64,000 nucleotides of DNA from an uncultured Sedimentitalea sp. (GCA_947504115.1 CANNGH010000004.1:310001-374000); one strand, 5' to 3'; positions 1 through 8,360 are shown, counted from the first letter of the stretch. Numbers and translations are program-made. Notes: generated from the sequence alone by a model not told the origin.

Positions 1-256
1 GGTTGGGGCGCAATCGGCCTTTCGGGGCCTTCAGTTCCAGAAACAGAACGCGACCGTCGCAGAGCACCATCAGGTCGGCAAAACCCGCATGCACGCCCAT
101 GCCGACGAGGATCGCCTGGCGCTTTGCGCCGCGCGGCCCGGCCTCTGTCACTTCGTTGGCGCAGTGATGGATGATGGCCGTGCGCGGTAGGGCAACGCGC
201 AGCGCCTGCACAACTGCGCGCTGCAGATCGGCCTCGGGGGTTCCACGCCGCGTCAT
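1..256 (-). CDS. VRR-NUC domain nuclease, 3' part cut by window edge
   Basis: The visible part is the first 85 codons or so of a small single-domain VRR-NUC protein, the PD-(D/E)xK-like fold found in phage and replication nucleases. It is nearly identical to the complete 130-aa copy at 49822-50214, where the acidic and basic residues of the fold (FADLMVL, FLELKAPKG) can be read. The ATG at 254-256 overlaps the TGA of the upstream small gene (253-255), so translation is probably coupled. Its C-terminus lies outside the window. The role is inferred to be DNA processing for the integrative element; substrate unknown. Confidence 0.85.
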   Translation of the reverse strand, partial: MTRRGTPEADLQRAVVQALRVALPRTAIIHHCANEVTEAGPRGAKRQAILVGMGVHAGFADLMVLCDGRVLFLELKAPKGRLRPN

Positions 257-483
257 CGCACCACCTCACCATCATGGTCCCGCTGCGGGGCGCTACGAGT
301 TGGCTGCCGTGCGTCGATGACCACCAGCAGAATGCGGGCGTCCTCGCGTTCCTGTTCCGTCTCGCCATGCTGAACGAGCACATTGCAGGCGAGCCGGATC
401 AGGTGATCGCTGTGACAGGCAACATCGGCGATCACAGCGCGGGCTTCCGCTAGGCGGTCAGCGGGCCAGATTGACTTGTGCAT
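253..483 (-). CDS. Small conserved element protein (76 aa)
   Basis: An unrecognised small protein with a charged helical middle (VQHGETEQEREDARILLVVIDAR) and no signal peptide or membrane segment. Its ATG (481-483) shares a base with the TGA of the upstream HTH gene (TGATG), and its own stop overlaps the start of the VRR-NUC gene, so it sits in a tightly coupled operon. A GTG one codon upstream is an alternative start. The paralogue at 50211-50453 is almost identical after a different N-terminal dozen residues. That conservation in both modules argues it is a real gene. Function unknown. Confidence 0.75.
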   Translation of the reverse strand: MHKSIWPADRLAEARAVIADVACHSDHLIRLACNVLVQHGETEQEREDARILLVVIDARQPTRSAPQRDHDGEVVR

Positions 484-740
484 CACCGGCGCCCTCCGGC
501 CCGGCGGCGGCGCGGGGCGGCCTGCTCCTGCTCTTCCAGCCAGTCCTCGACTGCAGCGCGGCGGTAATAGACCTTGCGCCCAGCGCGCACGCAGGGCGGA
601 CCGGTGCGTTGGGCCTCCCAGCGGCGCAGAGTGTCGACCGACAGGCCGAGTTCCAGCGCCAGGTCAAGACGGCTGATCCAGCCGACCAGCAGCTTGCGGG
701 GTTGTTCCTTCGATTCTGGCATCGATCCGAGATGCGGCAT
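483..740 (-). CDS. HTH DNA-binding protein, excisionase/AlpA-like
   Basis: An 85-aa protein with one MerR/AlpA-type winged helix-turn-helix (WISRLDLALELGLSVDTLRRWEAQ) followed by the basic VYYRRAAVEDWLEE recognition wing. The C-terminus is rich in Arg. Small proteins of this type next to a tyrosine integrase usually act as excisionases or as regulators of the integrase gene. GAGG lies just upstream of the ATG at 738-740; a second Met at codon 7 is possible. It is the first gene of the leftward operon and is separated from the rightward integrase by the GGGTGGC-rich control region. The copy at 50453-50710 differs at only a few residues. Confidence 0.8.
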   Translation of the reverse strand: MPHLGSMPESKEQPRKLLVGWISRLDLALELGLSVDTLRRWEAQRTGPPCVRAGRKVYYRRAAVEDWLEEQEQAAPRRRRAGGRR

Positions 741-1333
741 TGGGTGCCTCCCTGTTCTGGCCCCGTGACCGGTCGTGTCGGGGGCGTTTGCAGAGATCAG
801 TGAGCGCAGAGGCGAAGGGGTGGCGGCGAGGCGAAGGGTGGCGCAAAGGCGGGCCCCTTTGTGCCACCCCTTGTTTTATTGGGTTTGCTTGAGATTTGCG
901 GGTCAGGTGGGATGACGCGCCGCCGCGCGGCCCGTGGTCGTGGGGGATGCGAAACGCAGGCCGAAGCTGCAAACACCTGCGAACACCGGGATTTACAGGT
1001 GATTTACCGGCATTGGCGGGCAAAGAGGGGGTGGCACCCGGCACGGCCCCCCTGCCACCCACTGAATTTGTTGAAGATTTACAAAATCGGCGTGTTCTGC
1101 TGCGCTGATTCCGGGTCTTTCGGCATCGTATTGCGCGCGCCAAGGAACTGTGATCGCGGTTCCTCCGACCGACGACTGCCCTGCCCAGCGCCGGATCGCC
1201 AGTAAAACAAGGGGTGGCACAAAGGGGGCGACCTTTCCGCCACCCCGCGCCTCCCCGCCACCCTGTCGGTCATGCTTGCCTTGATAGTACGGCGAAACCA
1301 CGCCTCATGTCGGATGCAAGAAGGATCAGACCC
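741..1333. promoter_or_regulatory. Control region between excisionase-like gene and integrase
   Basis: No convincing gene is present in these 590 bases, yet they are conserved in module B. They contain eight copies of GGGTGGC or its complement GCCACCC (818, 836, 863, 1029, 1054, 1212, 1239, 1257) and a 25-bp perfect inverted repeat (854-878 and 1203-1227). The region must hold the divergent promoters for the leftward operon and the integrase. The iteron-like density suggests binding sites for an element-encoded protein, or a replication or excision control site. Confidence 0.7.
854..1227. repeat. 25-bp perfect inverted repeat flanking the control region
   Basis: The arms are 854-878 and 1203-1227, with 324 bases between them. 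The core reads GTGCCACCCCTTGTTTTA on the plus strand in the left arm. Each arm contains one GGGTGGC-type motif. The equivalent pair in module B (near 50824 and 51183) differs at one position. Confidence 0.85.
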
Positions 1334-2599
1334 ATGGTAGAACGCACCAAACTGACTGAGAAAGTGCTCCGCGAGGCCGTGCCCATCGTCGGGCGCGATT
1401 ATCAGATTTTCGACACCGACGTGCGCGGGTTCGCGGCCTGCATCTATCGCGGCGGCGGGCGGGCTTTCACGATCGACTATCGCCACGCCGGGCGGCAGCG
1501 CCGGATGACCTTCGGGCGCTGGCCGGAGTGGCCGGTGTCAGCGGCACGCGAGCGGGCCAAGGAAATCCGCCGCGAGATCGATGCCGGGGCTGACCCGTTG
1601 GCCCAGCGCGGGGCGCTGCGCGAAGCACCGTGTGTGAACGATCTGATCGAGCGCTACTGCGCCCAGCATCTGCCAAAACTGGCAGAACGCAACGCTGCCG
1701 ACCAGCGCGCCTCGCTGGCCAAGCTGGTGGCCCCGGTCTGGGGCCGGAAACTTGTGACGGAAATCACTTCGACCGACGTCGACAAGCTGCTGAACAAGAT
1801 CGCTGAGGGCCGGGCGCGTCCGCACAAGGAAAAACCCAACAACCGGGCGCGAAAGCTGCAGCCCGCAAAGCCCACGCCTGTACGCGCCAACCGGATGGGA
1901 GAGGTGTTGCGCAAGATGTTCACGCTGGCGGTGGAATGGGGCTGGTGCGCGGACAACCCCGCCCAGCGCTTTCACCGCCGCATCGAGACCCCACGCGAGC
2001 GGTTCCTGTCCAAGGAGGAAATCACCAGTCTGGGCGCTGCACTGGATGCGGCGGAGGACCGGCGTGCCGCCGACATCATTCGGATGTGCATGCTGACCGG
2101 CGCGCGGCTGGGCGAGGTGCGGCAGGCGCGGTTCGAACAGTTCAACCTTGAACATCTGAGCTGGTCGAAACCACCGATGATGACAAAACAGCGCCGGGCA
2201 CATCGCGTGCCGATCTCGGACGAGACCGCCGCCATCGTGCGCCAGCGCCAGCTGTCGGTGCCAAGCGGCACACCGTGGCTGTTCCCCGGCGATGCGCCCG
2301 GCCAGCCGGTGCAGGAGGTGCGGCGGTTCTGGGCGCAAATCCAGAAGCAATGCGCGCTGCAGGACGTGCGCATCCACGACCTGCGCCACACCTTTGCCTC
2401 CCTGCTGGTCAGCGGCGGGGCGTCACTGGAAATGATCGGCAAGCTGCTGGGCCACAGCCAGACGCAGACCACGCTGCGCTATGCGCATTTGATGGAGTCG
2501 CCCCTGCGCGCCGGTGTCGATGCCGTCGCCAGCGCCTTCCGGCCCAAGCCGAGGCTGGTTCACGACGCGGATGAGTCGGGTGACACCAAGTCGGCCTGA
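1334..2599 (+). CDS. Tyrosine recombinase/integrase, copy A
   Basis: A 421-aa P4/phage-type integrase. The N-terminal part is the DUF4102-like arm-binding domain (YQIFDTDVRGFAACIYRGGG), then a core-binding domain, then the catalytic domain with Arg in TGARLGEVR, HDLRHTFAS, LLGHSQTQTT and the Tyr nucleophile in LRYAHL. All catalytic residues are present. The ATG at 1334 was chosen because AAGGA (1321-1325) lies 8 bases upstream and both modules keep it; an in-frame ATG at 1307 is less likely. It probably recombines at the tRNA-fMet att site to its right (8520-8566). It is nearly identical to 51314-52579, so the two elements should share site specificity. Confidence 0.95.
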   Translation: MVERTKLTEKVLREAVPIVGRDYQIFDTDVRGFAACIYRGGGRAFTIDYRHAGRQRRMTFGRWPEWPVSAARERAKEIRREIDAGADPLAQRGALREAPCVNDLIERYCAQHLPKLAERNAADQRASLAKLVAPVWGRKLVTEITSTDVDKLLNKIAEGRARPHKEKPNNRARKLQPAKPTPVRANRMGEVLRKMFTLAVEWGWCADNPAQRFHRRIETPRERFLSKEEITSLGAALDAAEDRRAADIIRMCMLTGARLGEVRQARFEQFNLEHLSWSKPPMMTKQRRAHRVPISDETAAIVRQRQLSVPSGTPWLFPGDAPGQPVQEVRRFWAQIQKQCALQDVRIHDLRHTFASLLVSGGASLEMIGKLLGHSQTQTTLRYAHLMESPLRAGVDAVASAFRPKPRLVHDADESGDTKSA

Positions 2600-2624
2600 C
2601 GCGGCTCGGCACGGATCCGGATCA

Positions 2625-3224
2625 TCATGCATCCTCTCGTCGCAGGGCTCTCCAGATCGGTGTGATCCGCCGCCGAATGCTCCGGCTGTCGGGCATCTTC
2701 TTGCCGTCCGTCTGATCCGCGAACCAGTCCTGCATCTCGGCCACCAGCTCGGCTTGTGTCGCGGGCAAACCGTGGTCGTGAATGCGCAGCATCAAGTCAA
2801 CCATCATCCCCTCCCAATCATAAGACTTTGACACGCCGGGCCCCGCCGTCACGCGGCGAACCATATCGTTTTCCTCCTCAAAAGCATGTACCTCCTCAGC
2901 CAGGATCATCATGTCGGCGACAGCAACGGAGATGCCTCCAGCGGGATCGGTTATCAGCAGCCAGTCCCGTCGGGCCAGAGGCTGGATGCGCCGCATGACG
3001 CCTTCAGAGGGGCCAGTCCCACACCGTCGGAACAGCGGGAGGAGTTCCATAGGCGACAGCACGACCTTGCCTGCAATGATCTCCTCGCCACAGCAGACAG
3101 CCGGAATCCCGGTCAAAATGCGAAACCTGCCCGCATCGGCCCAACCGGCAATGTCAGCGATGTTGCAGCCCCAGCGCGCTGAGGCTTCATGTAGGGTGAA
3201 AAACACGCGGGGCGGCAGGGCCAT
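2625..3224 (-). CDS. Conserved element protein of unknown function (199 aa)
   Basis: An unrecognised protein converging on the integrase. The N-terminal region (FFTLHEASARWGCNIADIAGWADAGRF) resembles a helix-turn-helix of the DNA-binding type found in plasmid and phage regulators, and the C-terminus is basic (SIRRRITPIWRALRRED). A strong GAGGAGG ribosome site precedes the ATG at 3222-3224. The near-identical copy at 52605-53204 sits at the same place in module B, so it belongs to the integration module rather than to the cargo. A regulatory role is only inferred. Confidence 0.75.
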   Translation of the reverse strand: MALPPRVFFTLHEASARWGCNIADIAGWADAGRFRILTGIPAVCCGEEIIAGKVVLSPMELLPLFRRCGTGPSEGVMRRIQPLARRDWLLITDPAGGISVAVADMMILAEEVHAFEEENDMVRRVTAGPGVSKSYDWEGMMVDLMLRIHDHGLPATQAELVAEMQDWFADQTDGKKMPDSRSIRRRITPIWRALRREDA

Positions 3225-3770
3225 GGCTGAAACCTCCTCAAATGAACCGAGGATGATCTGAGCTCAAAACCGCCTGCAGCCCGCGTCTTGACGGCGCAGG
3301 GTAAGTGTCCGGGTGGAACGACCTGGCGGGCGCTGATGCGCCTCTGGCGGCCGAAATTGTTTTTCCGATAGACCTGATTTGCTTTTGGTTGAGGACTGCT
3401 CTCCCCACACGTGCAACCTGCACGGGTGCTCGATTCGGAGCAAGAGGGGGAGCTGCACGAATCTGTGGAAAAGCGAAGACCGCCTTGGTGGCAAAGTCAG
3501 AAACGGTGCTATGGCCGTGCAAGCCAGTGTTATTTCGGGCGGGAAGCGGACTTGCGGCACTGTGGCATTGCGGTCGCAGCATAGCCAAGTGAGCAGACAC
3601 TCGCATGTGAAGAAGTCACCGCCAAGTATGCTGCCAAGGCATTATTTTCCGCTTTGATAAGTATGGATACCTTCCCTGCCAAGTACCTGCTCAAGACGAT
3701 CTTGAAAGGTATTCTGAACCAGTCTGCATTCCGAACAGACGCACGTTGCCGCACAACGTCATCGGTCTTC
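3225..3770. other. Conserved non-coding stretch, then cargo junction
   Basis: Positions 3225-3544 are conserved in module B (53205-53522) although no gene is clearly supported. Reading frames are open on both strands in both copies, so coding capacity cannot be decided by eye. After about 3544 the two modules become unrelated. 3545-3770 is unique sequence before the cargo operon ends; nothing else is recognised in it. Confidence 0.6.
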
Positions 3771-5057
3771 CTACATCACTTTGAAGGCTGCTTTCTCAAC
3801 TTTCGTGTTCTTGGAGTCCCTGCGATAGCCGAAAATACCGCCATCCTGCGATATCTTGACACCCAAGCCAAGCAACGCAAGCTGCTTGGCTGCGGCGGTT
3901 CGCCCGCCACCTGTGCTCCCCCCCTGGATCTTAGGTATTGCTCCTACGGCTACAACATTGCCTTGGTAATCGATCACCGTCGCTCCATCAATTGCGGTGA
4001 GCTCCAAGCGAAGGGTTCGATCAAGTTCATGGAATTTCCTACCGTCGACGATGCGTGCGACAGCTTTCGCCTTGTCTGATAGAGGATTCGATAACCAATC
4101 TGTATCAGCAATCATTTCTTCTGCCGCCTTCATGCCCCCGGAAGCGATCACGCCAATGCAGGCGCCGGTGCGCGCGAATGACGCGTCCAGCGCGGTTTCG
4201 TATATCGCCTTTCGAAGAACTTCGTCCTTCGGCACGCCCATCTGACGAATGACTGGACCATGAGTGAGAAAATGCCATTTACCGCTCCTTCGCGCGAATA
4301 GAAGCTGGCCATCTCGAAGAATGAGAATTTCGCCGAGCCGGTTCAAAACAACTGCGACCCGCCCCTTTTCCTTTTCGGTCCAGGCAGCAATAGCCGAGTG
4401 CCGCCAGGGGTAGTTTCCTCTTGCTGAGGGGGTTGGCGTAAGCACGACATGCCCAGAAAAGTTCAGGTGCTTAGAAATCGTTAGCATTGTGTCGAAACCA
4501 TTTGACAAAACCGCGAAGAAATCCTGCTTCGCAATGTTGGCGAGAGGCAGAGATTTCCTTCCCGAAATGGTGGGGTCAATTCCGATCGCGCTGGCGATAG
4601 GCGTTCCTTCGTAAAGGCGCGTAGCCCAAAGCGCCAGTTGATCGATCACAGCCAGAAGTTCTGTGCTTTCACCCGGCTCTGCCGTTGCTTCAGCCACAAC
4701 GCGGCGCTGGAAGGTTGAGAGCAGATCATCCTTTAGAGGACCCTTTAGCTCGTTTGACATCCTTTCCAATGCAGACACAAATGCTTCAATAACCTTCGTT
4801 TCACGGGCTGGGTCACTCTTTTGCGCAAATGGCTGATCGCGGCGGAATTTCAGTCGATATGTATCTGCTCGGTTCACTTTGAACCCGATTGTTTGCGGGT
4901 TTACGAAGGCGACTGTGCTATCTGCGGAAGTTGAATTCTCTACTGTCGCTTCAATACTCGCGCCAGAAAAAAAGGGCAGAAGATAGCCATCGGCAATTTC
5001 GCGCAGAAGGGCTTCGTCCATGCGCTTTGGGAGCGAGGTCCTACGCTTGATCGGCAT
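3771..5057 (-). CDS. DisA_N/DAC-like (diadenylate-cyclase-fold) protein in CBASS operon
   Basis: A 428-aa protein whose C-terminal 60 residues carry the signature of a DisA_N-like family: IDGATVIDYQGNVVAVGAI, then GGGRTAAAKQL and VKISQDGGIFGYR. In classical diadenylate cyclases the matching motifs are DGA and GTRHR-AA; here DGA is kept but RHR is replaced by GGR, so c-di-AMP synthesis is uncertain. The rest (LYEGTPIASAIGID, FSGHVVLTP, RLGEILILRDGQLLFARR) probably forms a sensor or regulatory part. The ATG at 5057 is preferred over an upstream TTG because GAGAAG sits 8 bases before it. It starts 46 bases after the CD-NTase gene ends, on the same strand, so it is likely the last gene of the CBASS operon. 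Function in defense is inferred from position. Confidence 0.7.
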   Translation of the reverse strand: MPIKRRTSLPKRMDEALLREIADGYLLPFFSGASIEATVENSTSADSTVAFVNPQTIGFKVNRADTYRLKFRRDQPFAQKSDPARETKVIEAFVSALERMSNELKGPLKDDLLSTFQRRVVAEATAEPGESTELLAVIDQLALWATRLYEGTPIASAIGIDPTISGRKSLPLANIAKQDFFAVLSNGFDTMLTISKHLNFSGHVVLTPTPSARGNYPWRHSAIAAWTEKEKGRVAVVLNRLGEILILRDGQLLFARRSGKWHFLTHGPVIRQMGVPKDEVLRKAIYETALDASFARTGACIGVIASGGMKAAEEMIADTDWLSNPLSDKAKAVARIVDGRKFHELDRTLRLELTAIDGATVIDYQGNVVAVGAIPKIQGGSTGGGRTAAAKQLALLGLGVKISQDGGIFGYRRDSKNTKVEKAAFKVM

Positions 5058-5103
5058 ATTGTAGCTTCTCAATTAACATGCGCGACACGTGATTTATGCC
5101 AGT

Positions 5104-5994
5104 TTACCATCTGCTGTAAAACGCCATCGAGGCGGCTCGAAAAGCATTAAAATCGGCGACGTTCCAGCATACCGAATGCCCGTCGCGCAAGAGGTAGTGG
5201 ATGCCGTTGGCGCAGGTCAGGTCGCCAGTCGCGCACGTCTGAAGCCAGTGCATGTAATTCTCAAACGTCTGCTGACGGCTTGGCACGAATTGCTGCGTCG
5301 GAACATTGGCTAGCATGCCCTCAAGATAGTACGACGGGGCGACCCCATCTTTGAGGTGACCTTGGTCGATCATTGCGTTCCGCATATTCTTCAGTATGCG
5401 GATGCTCGACTTGAACCTGCTCGACGTAGCACCGTTCTTGGTGGTGCAATTGGCAAGGTGCTGCTTCGGATAATTGACAATTTTCTCTTCGTCCGCCGTC
5501 CAGAAGCAGATACCCTCGACGAAGGCAGGCTCTCCAGTTGCAGGATAAGAGGTGAAAGTTTTGTTCGCGACGCAAACCAAAACATCGGCATCCCGCCGGG
5601 AGCCATTGCCGGGGATGAAGATCGCCTTCCCGCCCACTTTCACGCCAGCACCGAACTTCTCCTTCAGCCATGCGAGTACTTGGGCTTTGAAATCGTTAAA
5701 GTTTATGCCTCCCGAGGATCGGTTGGCCTCGTATCGAGCCTTCTCTTCGTCGTTCAGATAAGAAATATCGCCGTAGTAAACTGACGTCAGACAGATAACG
5801 ACGTCGACATCGCTATCCGCGTAGATATTCGTGTCGTTACCGTACGACCCCTGAAGGAAAATGCGATAGGACCATTCGTGGTAGGGGGAACTCGGATCAT
5901 CCAAGGCTCCCCTGATGGTCTGGTAAGTACTCGCCGACTGAACTTTGGAGCCTTGATGAGACCAAGTCTCAAGTTGGTGTTCGGGAATCGCCAT
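5104..5994 (-). CDS. CBASS CD-NTase (cGAS/DncV-like nucleotidyltransferase)
   Basis: A 296-aa nucleotidyltransferase of the SMODS/CD-NTase family, which makes a cyclic oligonucleotide when phage infection is sensed. The active site is visible: GSYGNDTNIYADSDVDVVI supplies the GS motif and the first two metal-binding acidic residues, and RRDADVLVCV supplies the third. The C-terminal half is the helical PAP/OAS1-like domain. The start ATG at 5992-5994 follows TGAGGA, which overlaps the stop of the patatin gene 9 bases away. The product nucleotide cannot be read from the sequence. It sits between two effector genes and the DAC-like gene. Confidence 0.88.
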   Translation of the reverse strand: MAIPEHQLETWSHQGSKVQSASTYQTIRGALDDPSSPYHEWSYRIFLQGSYGNDTNIYADSDVDVVICLTSVYYGDISYLNDEEKARYEANRSSGGINFNDFKAQVLAWLKEKFGAGVKVGGKAIFIPGNGSRRDADVLVCVANKTFTSYPATGEPAFVEGICFWTADEEKIVNYPKQHLANCTTKNGATSSRFKSSIRILKNMRNAMIDQGHLKDGVAPSYYLEGMLANVPTQQFVPSRQQTFENYMHWLQTCATGDLTCANGIHYLLRDGHSVCWNVADFNAFRAASMAFYSRW

Positions 5995-6003
5995 AAATAA
6001 TCC

Positions 6004-6933
6004 TCAGGTCAATAGAAGGTCTTGAATTTCTTTTTCCTTGCGGCCGAACGATTGCTGACCTTGCTGCCGTAGAAGGTTCAACTTCTTCAGATCGTGCTCG
6101 AACATATCCGTCGCCATTTCCGGCTTGTCGAAGGTGTCACTTACGCGCACGGTCGGGACGTTGGAAAAGAGCAACTGCCGAAGCTGATCCATTGATGCGG
6201 TGTTTACTCCGAGCGTCTTCTGAAGCAACTGCACCGGGAGAAAGTTCTTGATCTGGCGGGTGATGAAACCTTGGCGCGGCTCCGGATACTGGCCGCATCC
6301 AACAGTCAGTACGCGACATTCTTGTGGAGCGAAACCGAGCGGGCCGACCGCGTCGGCGAGTGCATAAAGCGCGGGATTGTTCGCGACGTAGCCGCCATCG
6401 AAGAGCTCAACCTCGCTGCCACTCTCCGTCGTGACGGTTTTCCGATCGAAGAACGGGTAGGCCGAGCATGATGCTTCGACGGCATCGGCAAGCGTGCATC
6501 CGAAGCCAGGCACGAAAGTAGCCCTCCGACCATGTGCTTGCGTCTGGCGGCTCTTAAAGATCATCGGCGTCTCGAGTTGCCACTTCGTCGAGACGATACC
6601 AAGGCCGGTGAGTACGGTGTCGAAGCCATCGTCATCGAATACAGCTTTGCCGACCTCATGCAGGCGCCGGGTGCGCTCGCCAGCCTTCTTTGCTTGCATG
6701 ATCCTGGGAACATGCTCGCAGTAGAGTGCGTGGATCTCCTTTACGGTCTTTCCGGTCGCGAGCAACGTTGCGATTATCGAACCAGTGCTTGTGCCGAAAA
6801 TGACGTCGAACGTCTCGTGGACCGGACGGGGAAGCATAGCCTCAACTTCCTCCAATACTCCGAGCGAATAAAAACCTTTGGCACCGCCTCCGTCGAGGCT
6901 CAGTATCCGACAAATTGGAGCGACTTCTCCCAT
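6004..6933 (-). CDS. capV: Patatin-like phospholipase, CBASS effector CapV type
   Basis: A 309-aa patatin. The oxyanion loop is LDGGGAKGFYSLG, the nucleophile Ser lies in FGTSTGS and the catalytic Asp in FDGGYVANNPA, so the Ser-Asp dyad is complete. In CBASS, CapV enzymes bind the cyclic nucleotide and hydrolyse membrane phospholipids, killing the infected cell. The start (6931-6933) has GAGAGG 5 bases upstream. It follows the Cap15-like gene by 25 bases and precedes the CD-NTase gene by 9, which supports one transcript. It is the second putative effector beside a single cyclase, which is unusual. Confidence 0.88.
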   Translation of the reverse strand: MGEVAPICRILSLDGGGAKGFYSLGVLEEVEAMLPRPVHETFDVIFGTSTGSIIATLLATGKTVKEIHALYCEHVPRIMQAKKAGERTRRLHEVGKAVFDDDGFDTVLTGLGIVSTKWQLETPMIFKSRQTQAHGRRATFVPGFGCTLADAVEASCSAYPFFDRKTVTTESGSEVELFDGGYVANNPALYALADAVGPLGFAPQECRVLTVGCGQYPEPRQGFITRQIKNFLPVQLLQKTLGVNTASMDQLRQLLFSNVPTVRVSDTFDKPEMATDMFEHDLKKLNLLRQQGQQSFGRKEKEIQDLLLT

Positions 6934-6958
6934 TTCAACCTCTCATTAACTTTTCACT

Positions 6959-7591
6959 TCAGTGCTTGGCTGAACATTTGGGGGCCGCAGCGTGGGGAAA
7001 GCTGTCAAAGACTTCCGCTCGTCGGTCAAATAGCCTTATTGATCCACTTGTGCCTCGGTCCGTCCAATAATGGCCATTTAACTCCAATGGTGGATCTCCA
7101 ATTACTCTGTACTTGAAGCTGCCGTAGTGTATCTCGCTCACCTCAGACCGCTGAAGAATAGCGGGGTCACTTTGGTATACGCCATATAAATAAGCCACGC
7201 CATCACCCTGGACATCAAAATTCCCTGTAATCAGAAATGAGTCAGATTGCTCAGTCATTAGCCGAAGTGAAATGGAAGAGAATGTTTGGCGTACAGCCGC
7301 GTAACCCACGATTGCGGGAACGCGCTCAGAAGTCTTTGGGTCAACATAGGACGACTGAAGACTCACCTGCCACGTGCCAATTAAGTTTGGCCGCTTGCAG
7401 AAAAGCTTGATCGGCCGAGTCTTCCATAGGTGCCTGTCAAATAGCCAAAGCGATGACGTTAGAACTGCCAGTGTAAATGTATAAGGCTTAGCATGGTTCC
7501 ACGACAACTCGATCCCAAGGATCCAAAGGAACACTCCCCAAACCACAGTTGCAATGATAAGTAGAACTGAGATAGAGAACCGATCAAGCAA
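6959..7591 (-). CDS. Cap15-like membrane effector (2TM + beta-barrel)
   Basis: A 210-aa protein with two N-terminal membrane helices (about residues 6-26, ISVLLIIATVVWGVFLWILG, and 35-52) followed by a strand-rich region: IGTWQVSLQSSYVDP, SLRLMTEQSDSFLITGNF, YRVIGDPPLELNGHYW. This is the layout of Cap15 (SMODS-associated 2TM-beta), which oligomerises in the inner membrane when bound by cyclic dinucleotide. The start is a TTG at 7589-7591, the only usable start between an upstream in-frame stop and the first helix. It heads the CBASS operon. Assignment is by architecture and context rather than by a catalytic motif. Confidence 0.72.
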   Translation of the reverse strand: MLDRFSISVLLIIATVVWGVFLWILGIELSWNHAKPYTFTLAVLTSSLWLFDRHLWKTRPIKLFCKRPNLIGTWQVSLQSSYVDPKTSERVPAIVGYAAVRQTFSSISLRLMTEQSDSFLITGNFDVQGDGVAYLYGVYQSDPAILQRSEVSEIHYGSFKYRVIGDPPLELNGHYWTDRGTSGSIRLFDRRAEVFDSFPHAAAPKCSAKH

Positions 7592-8069
7592 GGTAGCATC
7601 CGTGTATCATGAGCTGAAGCAAGTACTTGCCGATCTCCGGCAGGTTGAACTTCCATTTCACCCGATCATACTGGTCTTTGCAACGGGTGAAGTATCCCAA
7701 AAAGATTGCTTGCCGATGAGACGTTCTCCTATGCCTGAGGTAGGCGCTCTGTTCGATTCGGGCCTTGTCCGGGCTCTGAGGGCAGCAGTTCAAGTCAACC
7801 CCAGTGTTCATGACGGCGCGGTGATTTTCCGACGCGACGACAAAGGCGAAAAATATCGTTTGTCGGCTTGGTCAATGAGAATTGTCAGTAGGCACGAGCC
7901 TAATGCTCCTGAGCCGAATCTTGGTTCCGCGTACAATAGCGTCCTGTCACTTTCCATGGCCGAGAACGTCGATATGTGCTGCACTATCGCACCTGAACGA
8001 ATAACTTTTTTCCAGCGCGGACGATCTTACCGGGATGACAGCCTAAACGTCTCGGCGACCGGAGAATAA
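7554..8069 (+). CDS. Possible second DAC-like ORF, divergent to CBASS
   Basis: A 171-aa ORF whose middle, HDGAVIF then YRLSAWSMRI then NLGSAYNSVLSLS and ITFFQRG, has the DGA plus G-x-x-x-x-A/S spacing expected of a DisA_N/DAC fold; the RHR triplet is absent. The first 38 bases overlap the start of the Cap15-like gene on the other strand, so the true start may be the GTG at codon 17 or the gene may be truncated by recombination. No signal peptide is seen. The composition looks like protein-coding sequence rather than a shadow. It could be the remains of a sensor/synthase from an older cargo. Confidence 0.45.
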   Translation: MISRTEIENRSSKVASVYHELKQVLADLRQVELPFHPIILVFATGEVSQKDCLPMRRSPMPEVGALFDSGLVRALRAAVQVNPSVHDGAVIFRRDDKGEKYRLSAWSMRIVSRHEPNAPEPNLGSAYNSVLSLSMAENVDMCCTIAPERITFFQRGRSYRDDSLNVSATGE

Positions 8070-8330
8070 TCGGGCAGTGTATATGGTCGCTCTGACCGGC
8101 TTCCCGTCAGTCGGCCAAGAGAAGTGCTGTGGGCTCAATGAACGACCAGCTTCAGAAATACTGCGTCGCAGAACCATACCCATCGCGATTGTCCACAGAG
8201 GTCTCCAGCCATTCGCTGCGCTTCGCTTGAATGGCGGCTTTGTGAACTGGCCTCCCTTTCGACCGCACACTCGGGCATAACCATGGAGGCTTAGGGGTAG
8301 CCCTAAGCACGTGCTTATGTCCGACTATGA
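8070..8330. other. Non-coding spacer before the att region, with one hairpin
   Basis: No supported gene. GCTTAGGG-GTAG-CCCTAAGC (8289-8308) is an 8-bp perfect stem with a 4-base loop and could end transcription from either side. It lacks a T run, so this is tentative. Confidence 0.35.
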
Positions 8331-8360
8331 GATTATGATCAGTGCATCATCGATCAGCTT

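Larger units (their letters stand above)
1..3544. repeat. Long direct repeat, copy A (integration module)
   Basis: This stretch matches 49959-53522 with scattered single-base differences and few indels. It carries the same genes in the same order: VRR-NUC, small ORF, HTH protein, control region, tyrosine integrase, 199-aa protein. Similarity stops abruptly after the shared TTATTTCGGGCGGGA near 3544, where cargo specific to this copy begins. The left limit lies outside the window. Confidence 0.93.

Noticed and set aside
3264-3560. Minus-strand ORF conserved in both integration modules
   Set aside because: Opposite-strand frames are equally open in both copies and substitutions show no clear coding bias by eye; left as non-coding.
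8043-8270. 75-aa minus-strand ORF between the DAC-like ORF and att1
   Set aside because: No ribosome site, no recognisable domain, and it overlaps the end of the other ORF; looks like chance.
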